This document shows positions 47,298 to 55,823 of a stretch of 64,000 nucleotides of DNA, piece after piece (within the stretch, counting starts at the first letter, position 1; every line of letters starts with the position of its first letter). The stretch lies in NCBI RefSeq assembly GCF_034274695.1, contig NZ_CP128362.1, positions 7,690,501 through 7,754,500 of the forward strand, given 5' to 3'. Below the pieces are notes generated by a model. That model did not search any database and was not told the DNA's origin. It worked only from the letters and a program-made list of their open reading frames with translations. Source of the stretch: Chitinophaga sp. LS1 (GTDB lineage Bacteria; Bacteroidota; Bacteroidia; Chitinophagales; Chitinophagaceae). A program made the position numbers and the translations under genes.

Positions 47298-49292
47298 ACT
47301 TAGGCTTTTGCTCTTTATTTCTAAATCCTCGTTCTTAATATTCCGCTGAGCTTTTCTTACATTACCTGACAAATGCCCGAAATTCCAGCTGGCAGAAACT
47401 GCGAATGTCCTGTAGTATCGCTGTATCCTGTTCTGCTGATGGAACTGGTCTGTATTGATTGCTGAAATGATATAACGATACCTTCCATATGGATTACTCA
47501 CAGAACCCGAAACAGATAAATGATTATGCAGGAAAGTTTTCGTTAGCCGCGTCACATGAATGACTGAACCATTACTCAATCCCTGGTAAGTAATAACCGG
47601 AGTAGCCCCATACACGGTAGAAGTCAACCGCCACTGCTCACTGATCCTGTAAGCAAGATTCACAAAACCGGAGGCAGACCAACCACTGTTTTCATTAAAA
47701 ACCTGGTATCCTGCATCCAGATTTGCAATCAGTCTTAACTTCCCGCTGATCTGAAAGTTAACCCCGGTACTCAACCGCACACTGCTATTTCTTCCAATGT
47801 TCTGATAACTACTCACTGATACTGAATCATGCACAGCAACCACCTGCTGAATATCATTAGATGAAACGTTATAAGTCAGCATACTATGAAAGCCGGCCTT
47901 TGTATTCAAAGTATATGAAAGATCCACCTTATGCTGTTTTACAGGCAATAAAAATGGATTGCCCGATACATAGACATATGGATTATTCTCGTCAGTAAAA
48001 GGATTCAACTGGGTCAGTGATGGGCGTTCTACCTTTTGCGAATAAGTGATGCCTGCACTTGCATGCGGAAAGGCATGCAATATGGCAATAACAGGCAGTA
48101 AACTCGTATAATAAGTTCCACGCTGCAGCACCGCATATTCCAATCTCACCCCAGCCCTCACATCAAGCAATCTGGAAGAAAACTGCCAGGAATTATATGC
48201 AGACCAGATTTGCTGGTTATATCTAAACCGATTCTTGCTAACCGTATCATAAGTAGCACCTCCTACCCTGTCTATCCATTTCACACCGGCTTCCATCAGC
48301 CATCTGGTAAAAGGATGAGAATAGTCTGCCTGCAATGTATGTTCTTCCATCAGACTGCTGTTATACTGATTATTAGTCGTCAGTTCCTCCGGCATATGAT
48401 GATACTGATACCCTATAGTAAACAGTTCCTTCTTGTGTCTCTTAAACCCCTTTTCCAAACTGACATTTATATCAAGTGCCCCTGAATGCAAGTATTTACT
48501 ATTATAATTGTCAGTTGTAATACTATCCAGAACCGTAGTCCTTTGGCTATTATAATGATCATGACTATTATAGTAACTCATACTTCCAGAGAACAACAAC
48601 AGTGAATCCATCTCATAACTCACTTCAGCAGTACCAGCTCCAAACCTGCTATAGTAAGTATTATCAGCATTCTGACTCAGTACTGATGTAACGCTGTTTC
48701 GCGTTGTCCGTTCATTTGTCTTCATCTTCAGATCCTGGTATAAGTAACCATATACATTCACACCAAATTTACCTTGCTTCAGTGTTAGGGATCCATGCTG
48801 GCCTGTGCCCACATATCTGTTGAAATTAGCTCCCAAACTACCGTTATAGCCATTTTGACGCTGCTTCACAGTGATGATATTGATGATTCCAGCCAGGCCC
48901 TCACCATCATATTTTGCAGGTGGAGTAGTGATCACTTCTATTTTACTGATGATCAAAGCAGGCATACTCTTCAATGCTTCTTTAGGATTGCGGGTCATTA
49001 AAGAAGAGGGTTTCCCGTTAATAAAAATCCTATACTTCCCACTACCATTCAGTCTGATATTACCATCGCCATCAACAGCCAGCAAAGGTACTTTGGCTAG
49101 CATCTCGATTGCAGATTCAACCTTATTATCGGGATCCGATTGCACATCATAAATAACCCGGTCTATTTCTTTCCTGACTAACTGTGGTTGAGCTTTTACC
49201 GTAATCTCCTTTAGCTGCCGGGGCTGTTCCTGCCCATAAACGACTTCCAACGGGAAAAGCATAAGAAGGATAACTGCCTTATAAGAGAACAT
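47292..49292 (-). CDS. TonB-dependent outer-membrane beta-barrel protein
   Basis: A 666-residue outer-membrane protein. The signal peptide ends near VVYGQ. The plug-like part has KEITVKAQPQLVRKEIDRVI, VESAIEMLAKVPLLAVDGDG and IEVITTPPAKYDGEGLAGIIN (here quoted in pieces; the ...PPAKYDGEG.AGIINI block is the family signature). A long barrel (OMP_b-brl_3 type) follows. The carboxypeptidase-like domain often found in this family is missing. The start is the ATG at 49290-49292; a TTG just before it is unnecessary. It is followed 69 bp later by the precursor gene. A role in peptide release, uptake or immunity is possible. Confidence 0.85.
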   Translation of the reverse strand: MFSYKAVILLMLFPLEVVYGQEQPRQLKEITVKAQPQLVRKEIDRVIYDVQSDPDNKVESAIEMLAKVPLLAVDGDGNIRLNGSGKYRIFINGKPSSLMTRNPKEALKSMPALIISKIEVITTPPAKYDGEGLAGIINIITVKQRQNGYNGSLGANFNRYVGTGQHGSLTLKQGKFGVNVYGYLYQDLKMKTNERTTRNSVTSVLSQNADNTYYSRFGAGTAEVSYEMDSLLLFSGSMSYYNSHDHYNSQRTTVLDSITTDNYNSKYLHSGALDINVSLEKGFKRHKKELFTIGYQYHHMPEELTTNNQYNSSLMEEHTLQADYSHPFTRWLMEAGVKWIDRVGGATYDTVSKNRFRYNQQIWSAYNSWQFSSRLLDVRAGVRLEYAVLQRGTYYTSLLPVIAILHAFPHASAGITYSQKVERPSLTQLNPFTDENNPYVYVSGNPFLLPVKQHKVDLSYTLNTKAGFHSMLTYNVSSNDIQQVVAVHDSVSVSSYQNIGRNSSVRLSTGVNFQISGKLRLIANLDAGYQVFNENSGWSASGFVNLAYRISEQWRLTSTVYGATPVITYQGLSNGSVIHVTRLTKTFLHNHLSVSGSVSNPYGRYRYIISAINTDQFHQQNRIQRYYRTFAVSASWNFGHLSGNVRKAQRNIKNEDLEIKSKSLSN

Positions 49293-49381
49293 CAAGGATT
49301 AATTGTGAATAGGCTAAACAAAGATTTATCATCTGGAAAGTTTTTCGTGGTAAATATGCCAAACAGAATATTGAAGTACAA

Positions 49382-49460
49382 TTGCAACACAGTTGCGAAT
49401 ATAAGGCAATTATCTTTAGAAAAACAAGTTCATAAGCAAAATTTTGCAACAATGTTTTAA
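49382..49460 (-). promoter_or_regulatory. two TTGCAAC-nnn-GTT boxes upstream of the barrel/precursor operon
   Basis: TTGCAACACAGTTGCGA (49382-49398) and TTGCAACAATGTTTTAA (49444-49460) lie 90-170 bp before the ATG at 49292. Their centres are 62 bp apart, twice the 31 bp seen at the divergent promoter at 39.5 kb. Confidence 0.6.
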
Positions 49461-49713
49461 ATAAAAACAACCTTCCCATAACCTGCCGCGAACGGGGACA
49501 TCCTCCCCTACCTCAAACTAAAAATAACCCTGGCGACCCGTCGCTCATGGAGAATGGCTCTTCCAGTGCAGTTAGAAGGTTCGAAAAATACGCTGTCCTA
49601 TACCTATTGGGTTATCAGCATTTTTAACTTGCAAAGAGCCCTTAAATGTTCATAAACCAGTTCGGGATTGGGAATTGTCCTAACGGGTTCCCCATAAAAG
49701 CATCAAGCAGAAA

Positions 49714-49746
49714 AAAGCCGCATAAATCAAATGATTTACGCGGCTT
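49714..49746 (-). terminator. terminator downstream of the sulfatase gene
   Basis: AAAGCCGCATAAATCA pairs with TGATTTACGCGGCTTT (one G·T or mismatch). Poly-A on the plus-strand left side gives a T-run when read from the minus strand. It lies about 30 bp after the sulfatase stop. Confidence 0.8.
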
Positions 49747-49763
49747 TCCCGTTTTCTGGCTAT

Positions 49764-51216
49764 AATGTTTACCCAATTCAAACAACGCTTTGAGATTGTT
49801 GAGGGCTATGCACTCTTAGCTTATCTACTTCAAGTTTATGCAACTGTGTTTCCAGATCCATTCTAACCTCGTTGTATGCCGGATCATAGGCAAGGTTGGT
49901 ATATTCTGATGGATCGTTTACCAAATCGTATAGTTCATATTCGTTGTAATAAGCTCCCGAAGCATCAAAATAATAGCTATACTTCCATTTCTCTGTACGG
50001 ATACATCGGATACGATTTGCAGCATTTACCACAGACCATTGGCTATTGGAACCTGCTTTTGTATCATCGTATGTAAACAATATACTATTCTGTACAGGTG
50101 TACCATCCGCCATAATGGGTAACAAACTTGTGCCTGCAAGTCCGGCAGGAGAGTTAGATACATTAGCTATCTCCATAAACGTAGGCATGATGTCGACCAG
50201 CGTGGCCAGGGCCATAGATTGTTGAATGGGGTGGTCTGAAAATAAAACAGGATTGGATATAACCAGTGGAACACGCAATGCTTCTTCGTAAGCTACAAAG
50301 GTTTTCTGACGCAGTCCCCCATGTGCAAGTCCCATTTCTCCATGGTCCGAGGTGTAGGTCACGATAGCTGTATCAGCCAGACTTATTCCATCCCCATATT
50401 TAGCATACAATTCTTTGATCAGGTTACCAATCTCTTTGTCGACCAGGGTTAACAGGTACCCGTAAAAATTTATATAATCTAACTTTTGTTCTACTGTTGT
50501 TAAAGGCCCTAAAGATGCATCCATGCCCAATAGGATCTGTTCCTGCGCCATCGGTTTTTTATTGGCCAGTAAATGTTCGTTTACGGTATCAGGCAATCCA
50601 ATTTCCCTTGTTGACCAGGCGTCAGCGTAATATCCGGAGGTCCCTGCTGTTTTGGGATAAGCCAGTACGTCGTGCGGGTTCACCAGCGACACGATCAGGC
50701 AATAAGGTTTATACTCACCTGCAGCTCTTTTCACTTTTACCTCCTGAAGGTATTTGATGGCTTCGGCCACATACCTGGCATCATGGTTGGCAAATCCTCC
50801 TCCAAAATTTAAAGGATTTACATCTTCTCCTGCATCCGGGGCTATCCATCCCATTGCACCAAATAGAGAAATATCGGCAGATGTAAGGTTATCATAATTC
50901 GTGGTTGCTCCATTACCGGCAACGCCCTTACTCATGTGCCATTTACCACGGTACTGCACATCATAACCGTCATTCCAGAGTACATTCATGATGTTTGGTA
51001 AGGAAGTACTGATGGTTGGTTCCGAAGGAGATAAAGGGCCGCCAATAGTCAGTGTTTGAGAAACCTTATGCTTAGCCGGATAAATTCCTGTAAATAATGT
51101 GGTACGGCTGGGAGAACACATGCAGGTATTACAGAAAGCTCTGTCGAAACTGAAACCGTTCCTTTTTAGAAAGGTCAGCGTTGGAAGATTTGTCTCCTCC
51201 CATCCCGGAGGGAAAT
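49764..51216 (-). repeat. segmental duplication of the sulfatase gene, intact copy
   Basis: The 1453 bp from AATGTTTA to GGAGGGAAAT match 15868-17319. The first 85 bp of the sulfatase coding region (51217-51301) are outside the repeat. Confidence 0.9.
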
Positions 51217-51301
51217 GCTGTGTAGCACGCTGTTCGTCTGTAATAATGAGGATCATGTCTGGCTGCTTGCCAAGTTGTGCTAACTTTGTTTTGAAGTTCA
51301 T
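49778..51301 (-). CDS. sulfatase (formylglycine-dependent), intact copy
   Basis: A 507-residue sulfatase of the alkaline-phosphatase superfamily. It starts MNFKTKLAQLGKQPDMILII with the first metal Asp in IITDEQRATQ. It has the formylglycine motif CSPSRTTLFTGIYPAKH with the modified Cys, YRGKWHMSKGVAG (Lys and His), SDHGEMGLAHGGLRQKTF with the second metal site, and a C-terminal part with ELYDLVNDPSEYTNLA typical of the family. It has no signal peptide, so it would be cytoplasmic as read. Substrate is not decidable. A second, broken and chimeric copy lies at 15.9-17.3 kb. Few flanking genes are related. Maturation would need a formylglycine-generating enzyme or anaerobic SME encoded elsewhere. 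Confidence 0.9.
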   Translation of the reverse strand: MNFKTKLAQLGKQPDMILIITDEQRATQHFPPGWEETNLPTLTFLKRNGFSFDRAFCNTCMCSPSRTTLFTGIYPAKHKVSQTLTIGGPLSPSEPTISTSLPNIMNVLWNDGYDVQYRGKWHMSKGVAGNGATTNYDNLTSADISLFGAMGWIAPDAGEDVNPLNFGGGFANHDARYVAEAIKYLQEVKVKRAAGEYKPYCLIVSLVNPHDVLAYPKTAGTSGYYADAWSTREIGLPDTVNEHLLANKKPMAQEQILLGMDASLGPLTTVEQKLDYINFYGYLLTLVDKEIGNLIKELYAKYGDGISLADTAIVTYTSDHGEMGLAHGGLRQKTFVAYEEALRVPLVISNPVLFSDHPIQQSMALATLVDIMPTFMEIANVSNSPAGLAGTSLLPIMADGTPVQNSILFTYDDTKAGSNSQWSVVNAANRIRCIRTEKWKYSYYFDASGAYYNEYELYDLVNDPSEYTNLAYDPAYNEVRMDLETQLHKLEVDKLRVHSPQQSQSVV

Positions 51302-51520
51302 GGTTTAGAGTGTTTTTTTGAAAGGGATCGGGGCAAGTTCGGGGTAGATTTAAAAGTTAAATGTATTGTTAAGATTGTGTCAATGTCAAGACCAACATAT
51401 TTCTCAATATATGATAGTATTCAGTAAGGGTTATAATATTTTAATTTTTCCAGAATAGCTTTCAATTCCGGCATGAATCAATTAAACATCTTGTTACAGT
51501 CATCACATATCTTTAACTAA

Positions 51521-51705
51521 TCAAAGTCGCTTTTGTTCAAAAATATTCCATTGTTTCTTAATAGGGTACAAATCACTTAGTTCTACCTCAAGGGCCTCGG
51601 CGATCTGAACAAGCCTGGTGAACCCTGCTCTATTTGCGACATATTAGAGTCAGAAATACCACACTTGACTTCCAAACAAATAAAATTGTACCTTCCCTCC
51701 CATCA
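51521..51705 (-). pseudogene. frameshifted XRE-family regulator
   Basis: The minus strand encodes EVKCGISDSNMSQIEQGSP and, in another frame, TRLVQIAEALEVELSDLYPI followed by KKQWNIFEQKRL and a stop at 51521-51523. The order ISdS.mSQIEqG ... trLvqIAeALeVeLsDLy is that of an XRE domain, with the link between the third and fourth helix deleted. No complete regulator can be made. Between 51309 and 51520 I see nothing else. Confidence 0.5.
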
Positions 51706-51775
51706 GACAGGCCCCAGTTCATAAGTAGCCATACCTTACTGTAAGCAATTCATTAACCATTTAAGTCCCACAATT

Positions 51776-53548
51776 ATGAAGCTAATACTACTCATGCTAG
51801 TAGTTGTCGCCCACTCTGTATCCGCGGCTGACTATTACGTAGCCATCACTAACCATGCGAACACCAATGAAAGTCTTCCCGGAGGTAGTTACACCATCAC
51901 CGTTACCGGCACTGCCAGCGGCACAGATACCCTTACGGTCAACTTTACAATCAGCGGAACCGCTGTACCGGGTGTTCATTACCAGGCTTTCCCACAGCAA
52001 ATCAAGATCCCCGTCACTGATGGTAATGGCAGCTTTACCTTCCCGGTCATTCCTGTACAAAATAGAATTGTTGAAGATTATGCCGAAGTTCTACTCTCTA
52101 TTCAAAGTGCAACTGCTACTTCCTCAGCAAGCGTGGATGTCGATGCCACTCCTACTACCCTCAGGATTTACGATGATGACTGGATAAATACAATAATTTC
52201 TTTTACCGGTTCAACAAATGGAACAGAAGGCGGCCCCAATGCGACCATTACTGCCAGCTTGTCCAGCGATTATATAGCAGGTCAGGTCATATGGATCAAT
52301 GCTAATTTTGGTGCCGGTACAACAGCTGGTTTTACTGATATTGACGGGCCAACATTAAGGATTGATTCAGGTCAACATAATGTTATTGCCGATATCAACG
52401 TACTTGACGATAAAGTGAAGGAAGACACTGAATTGATATACTTTGAAATCACCAATATTACCGGCGGTGATTTTGAGCTCAGGTATGATGCTACAACCTA
52501 TGGTCCTATTTATGTATTTGATAATAATGATACTATTGAACCTGTAAGAAGTGCGAATGTCTTCATTAACTATGTCGGAAGTCCAAGGGAGGCAAGTCCT
52601 CAGGTAGACGGTTATATTTCCCTCTATTCAATTCCTTCGGGAGATGAATTTCTTAGACAACCCATCACTGTAAAAGTCAGGATGGAGGGAAATGCCATTG
52701 AAGGAGTGGATTATCTTCCCTTGGATAGTTTTGTCATCCCTGTATCAAAGTATACCGACGGTACCGTAACTGTGCTGATTCACCCTATTGATGATAACAT
52801 CATAGAAGGTAACGAATATATTCACGCCATCCTCGTAAGTGCAAGCACACCAACAGGTGATCCCATCACCGTATATAATAATAACCCAATGGCCACGGTT
52901 CCGTTCTATGATGATGATTTTGAAAAAAGATCTGTTGGTATTTCCGCCGTGACTAATGGCAGAGAAGGCGGCCCGGGGGCGAGCCTTACATTATCCTACC
53001 CGGATAGCCTTGTATCTGCAGAAGATTTGTATGTGAATTACCATGTTATTCCAGCCGGTACTACTGCCACCGTAGACGTCGATTATATAATGCCGCCTCT
53101 GCTTATTCCTGCAGGACTGCATAGTGCTACCCTTCCAATCAACATTATAGATGATCGCAAGGTGGAGTCAACAGAATATTTAAACCTCCAGATTGACGGA
53201 GGATATGGAGATAGTACAATTTATCCTGTTAATTCGGATAGTGTGGCAGTGATTACAATTGAAGATAATGATTCCAGTTACACCCGGCTTTGCATTCCTA
53301 ATGTGTTTACACCAAATGGCGATGGCAGGAATGATTTGTTCGTGATCCGGGGATTAGAGAATTATCCCGGTTCAAGACTTTCTGTCTATAATTTGCTGCG
53401 TGGTGGCGCGCTTGTTTACAGGTCGGAGAATTATGATAATAGCTGGGATGGACGTGGTGCCAGTCCGGGATTATATAGTTATATCCTGGAGGTGAATGAG
53501 AGCGGACGAAGAAAGATCTATAGGGGAAAACTAGTTATTATTAAATAA
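51776..53548 (+). CDS. secreted Calx-beta repeat protein with T9SS type B sorting domain
   Basis: A 590-residue exported protein. A signal peptide (1-17, MKLILLMLVVVAHSVSA) is followed by four Calx-beta-like units (about 20-130, 135-250, 260-375, 385-490). Each unit has the GTAVPGVHYQAFPQQIKIP or GNAIEGVDYLPLDSFVIP type block and a DD[KN].[VI]E..E.. turn that in Calx-beta domains binds Ca2+. The C-terminus is the CHU_C domain: LCIPNVFTPNGDGRNDLFVI, SVYNLLRGGALVYRSENYDN and SWDGRGASPGLYSYILEV. It should be exported by the type IX system and attached to the surface. It stands alone and ends in a strong terminator. Confidence 0.9.
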   Translation: MKLILLMLVVVAHSVSAADYYVAITNHANTNESLPGGSYTITVTGTASGTDTLTVNFTISGTAVPGVHYQAFPQQIKIPVTDGNGSFTFPVIPVQNRIVEDYAEVLLSIQSATATSSASVDVDATPTTLRIYDDDWINTIISFTGSTNGTEGGPNATITASLSSDYIAGQVIWINANFGAGTTAGFTDIDGPTLRIDSGQHNVIADINVLDDKVKEDTELIYFEITNITGGDFELRYDATTYGPIYVFDNNDTIEPVRSANVFINYVGSPREASPQVDGYISLYSIPSGDEFLRQPITVKVRMEGNAIEGVDYLPLDSFVIPVSKYTDGTVTVLIHPIDDNIIEGNEYIHAILVSASTPTGDPITVYNNNPMATVPFYDDDFEKRSVGISAVTNGREGGPGASLTLSYPDSLVSAEDLYVNYHVIPAGTTATVDVDYIMPPLLIPAGLHSATLPINIIDDRKVESTEYLNLQIDGGYGDSTIYPVNSDSVAVITIEDNDSSYTRLCIPNVFTPNGDGRNDLFVIRGLENYPGSRLSVYNLLRGGALVYRSENYDNSWDGRGASPGLYSYILEVNESGRRKIYRGKLVIIK

Positions 53549-53581
53549 AAGAAGGGTCGGCAGAATGCTGACCCTTCTTTT
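53547..53581 (+). terminator. intrinsic terminator after the Calx-beta gene
   Basis: AAAAGAAGGGTC-gGCA pairs with TGCtGACCCTTCTTTT. The stem begins at the stop codon and ends in a T-run. Confidence 0.9.
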
Positions 53582-53658
53582 AAGAATGAGATCCTGATGC
53601 TATTCCAGTTCATTTAAAGTTGAAAAATGGCCACCTCATCTGATGGGTTACGTGGAGC

Positions 53659-53806
53659 CTCCATGCTTTATAAAAGACACTTATAAAGCATGGAGAAAAA
53701 ACCATAATGCATCTTTTGACTTTTCTACGTAAGCAATGGGGGAGCTCCTCATGAAATTGCAACCAGATATTTTAAGCCTGGATGCCTTGTAGTCAAGGCA
53801 TCCAGG
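53659..53806. repeat. two long perfect hairpins in a gene-free stretch
   Basis: CTCCATGCTTTATAA (53659-53673) pairs with TTATAAAGCATGGAG (53681-53695), a perfect 15-bp stem followed by six A. CCTGGATGCCTTG (53777-53789) pairs with CAAGGCATCCAGG (53794-53806), a perfect 13-bp stem. Neither overlaps a gene. Confidence 0.75.
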
Positions 53807-53866
53807 GATATTTTACCCCCGATTTACCCGGACAATCATGAAAAAAAAGTAAAATTACTTGGATAC

Positions 53867-53897
53867 TGTTGTCATGCATACTATATTTGCGACAACA
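53867..53897 (+). promoter_or_regulatory. promoter and putative MarR operator of the VOC-MarR operon
   Basis: TGTTGTC (53867-53873) and GACAACA (53891-53897) are inverted repeats around TATATTTG (53882-53889), a perfect TAnnTTTG element; the TTG in the left arm sits where a -33 element is expected. The MarR protein encoded by the second gene is the obvious candidate regulator. Confidence 0.65.
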
Positions 53898-53914
53898 ATA
53901 TAAATTATTAGAAA

Positions 53915-54274
53915 ATGATACAATTAACATTTGCCTCACTACAAGTGAAAAATCTGGAAGCATCAAAAGAATTCTACACCCAAAAATTAGGATTTGAAAT
54001 TGACAATTCTAATCCGCAAGCCTGCATATTTAAATATAATCAAGGACAAGCAAGTTTTGCCATTCGCACACCGCTTGAGCCAATCGAGGAAAAAGAATTG
54101 GGTATTGGTGTAGCACTTTGGTTTGCTGTTAACGAAAATGTAGATGAACTGAAAGAGAAACTCATTACAAATGGAATAACTACAACAGGACCAATTATTG
54201 AAACACCTTTTGGCAGGGCATTCCACGTAAAAGACCTTGACGGCTATAAACTTACTTTTTTAAATACAATATAA
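53915..54274 (+). CDS. VOC family (glyoxalase/bleomycin resistance-like) protein
   Basis: A 119-residue single VOC domain. It begins MIQLTFASLQVKNLEASKEF with the YTQKLGFEI first beta-alpha-beta unit, then ASFAIRTPLEPIEEKELG and ends GRAFHVKDLDGYKLTFL, the usual F.DPDGn..el position. Two such modules make a metal or substrate site in a dimer. It is the first gene before a MarR regulator, so it may handle a toxic small molecule sensed by that regulator. Enzymatic activity is not predictable. Confidence 0.85.
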   Translation: MIQLTFASLQVKNLEASKEFYTQKLGFEIDNSNPQACIFKYNQGQASFAIRTPLEPIEEKELGIGVALWFAVNENVDELKEKLITNGITTTGPIIETPFGRAFHVKDLDGYKLTFLNTI

Positions 54275-54309
54275 ATTTAGCGTTTCATCACAAATGCTTC
54301 AATAAGAGT

Positions 54310-54771
54310 ATGCAAAAAAAAATAGAATTTAAGTTCAAAAATCCAGGTGAAAGTCCGGGTTATTTACTTGGACAAGTAACCTTGCTGTGGCAACGTAAAC
54401 ACAAAAAAGTTTTAGACCCGTTGAATTTGACCCAAACACAGTTTGTTCTCTTGACCGCACTGGGCTGGCTTTCAAGAGAAAATGATACGGTAACACAAGT
54501 GGATATTGCCAATCAGGGAAACGCAGACAGAATGATGGTTTCCAAAGTTCTGCGGACATTGGAAGAAAAGAAATTTATCAGCAGACAGGAACACCCGACT
54601 GACACGAGAGCCAAAGTAATCAAATTGACAAATGAAGGTGCAAAAGTTCTGCAAAAAGCCTTGACAGCAATTGAAAATGCTGATATAGAGTTCTTTTCGG
54701 TTATAGACAACAACTTGTCGTCATTCAATTCGAATATGATAAATTTAATAGAACAAAACAAAGAAGAATAA
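54310..54771 (+). CDS. MarR family transcriptional regulator
   Basis: A 153-residue MarR protein: dimerisation helix with GYLLGQVTLLWQRKHKKVL, winged helix with LTQTQFVLLTALGWLSREND, then DIANQGNADRMMVSKVLRTL as the recognition helix region and the wing SRQEHPTDTRAKVIKLTNEG (D.R...v.lT..G signature). A C-terminal helix completes the dimer interface. It follows the VOC gene by 35 bp and probably controls the promoter at 53.87-53.9 kb. Confidence 0.9.
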   Translation: MQKKIEFKFKNPGESPGYLLGQVTLLWQRKHKKVLDPLNLTQTQFVLLTALGWLSRENDTVTQVDIANQGNADRMMVSKVLRTLEEKKFISRQEHPTDTRAKVIKLTNEGAKVLQKALTAIENADIEFFSVIDNNLSSFNSNMINLIEQNKEE

Positions 54772-54980
54772 AAACACTGCCTTTAGCAACGGCTTTGCAA
54801 AATGCGGGGAAAAACCTCTCTATAAGAAAGTCTTCGCTTAGCCCTTTCATTTTGCATCTCCAGGTAATAATATTATCTGAAAATATCCCCCCTCCTCTTT
54901 TGTGATGTATTTCAGTTCTTTCCTTAGAAATTATCGTTTGGAATGAATCCCCCCGCCGAAAGATGAAAACTTTGAACTTT

Positions 54981-55823
54981 TCAGGAAAGATGCTGTTTCC
55001 TGAAAACGTGCGGCGTCATCCCGAATTCTTTTTTAAAAAGCCGTATGAATGAGCTTTGGTTCCCAAAGCCACAAGAACTGCAAATCCCACTGACAGTCTG
55101 ATTTGTCTTTTTGAGCAACCGGCAAGCCTTCTTCATTCTAAGACGTGTAAGGTACTGGTTCGGCGAAACTTCGTAAGTCGCTTTGAATAACCGGAGAAAG
55201 TGAAAAGTGGAAATATGAGCGGCACCGGATAATTTTGCGAGGGTAATCTCTTCATCTATATTTTCATGCATATACTTTATTGCCAATTTGAGTTTTTGGT
55301 GCAAATCAGCCTTTGTTGATTCAGCAAATGCCTTAACGCGGTTGACCGTTTTATATTGTTCCAAATCAAACCAGGGCCTTTGAGGACGATTAGCCGGATA
55401 GCCGTTTTTTTGTCTGAACGCTTTACGTTCACTCGTGAAGTCCCACCAATTCAAGGCACTGTCAGGGTGATCCGAATAATAAACAACTAAACGAAATTGA
55501 TCTTCCACACAAGGGTCGATCCACACACCTGTCTGCAGTTCCAGTCTGTCAAACAGTTTTGCCGGATCTTTGCCCCTGATCTCTTTCAGGGAATAAAAGC
55601 CGAGTTGCATAAGATTCTCAGCAAACTGTTTCCCGATTGAAGGAATAGTTTGAAACTCGGATATGGCCCTGAGCTCCATCGCACGTATTTCGGAGACATT
55701 CAAAACAGCTTTTAATTCACGGATCGAACGATGATGAATTTCTTTCAACTTTATCCCATTGGCTCTCAGTATTCGCTTTTCGGAGTCCAGAATGTCTGAT
55801 CTGTTCAGGAAAGGGTCATTCAT
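54981..55823 (-). CDS. Cdd1/helix-hairpin-helix and AraC-type fusion regulator
   Basis: A 280-residue two-domain protein. The N-terminal part (about 10-150) is a Pathogenicity-locus (Cdd1)-like helix-hairpin-helix region: AISEFQTIPSIGKQFAENLM with the IPSIG hairpin, SLKEIRGKDPAKLFDRLELQ, and DPCVEDQFRLVVYYSD. The C-terminal part (about 185-280) is an AraC double helix-turn-helix with LAKLSGAAHISTFHFLRLFK and SGICSSCGFGNQSSFIRLFK followed by KEFGMTPHVFRKQ. The start at 55823 (ATGAATGA) overlaps the stop of the VOC gene. It probably senses or binds via the HhH part and regulates this operon. Confidence 0.85.
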   Translation of the reverse strand: MNDPFLNRSDILDSEKRILRANGIKLKEIHHRSIRELKAVLNVSEIRAMELRAISEFQTIPSIGKQFAENLMQLGFYSLKEIRGKDPAKLFDRLELQTGVWIDPCVEDQFRLVVYYSDHPDSALNWWDFTSERKAFRQKNGYPANRPQRPWFDLEQYKTVNRVKAFAESTKADLHQKLKLAIKYMHENIDEEITLAKLSGAAHISTFHFLRLFKATYEVSPNQYLTRLRMKKACRLLKKTNQTVSGICSSCGFGNQSSFIRLFKKEFGMTPHVFRKQHLS

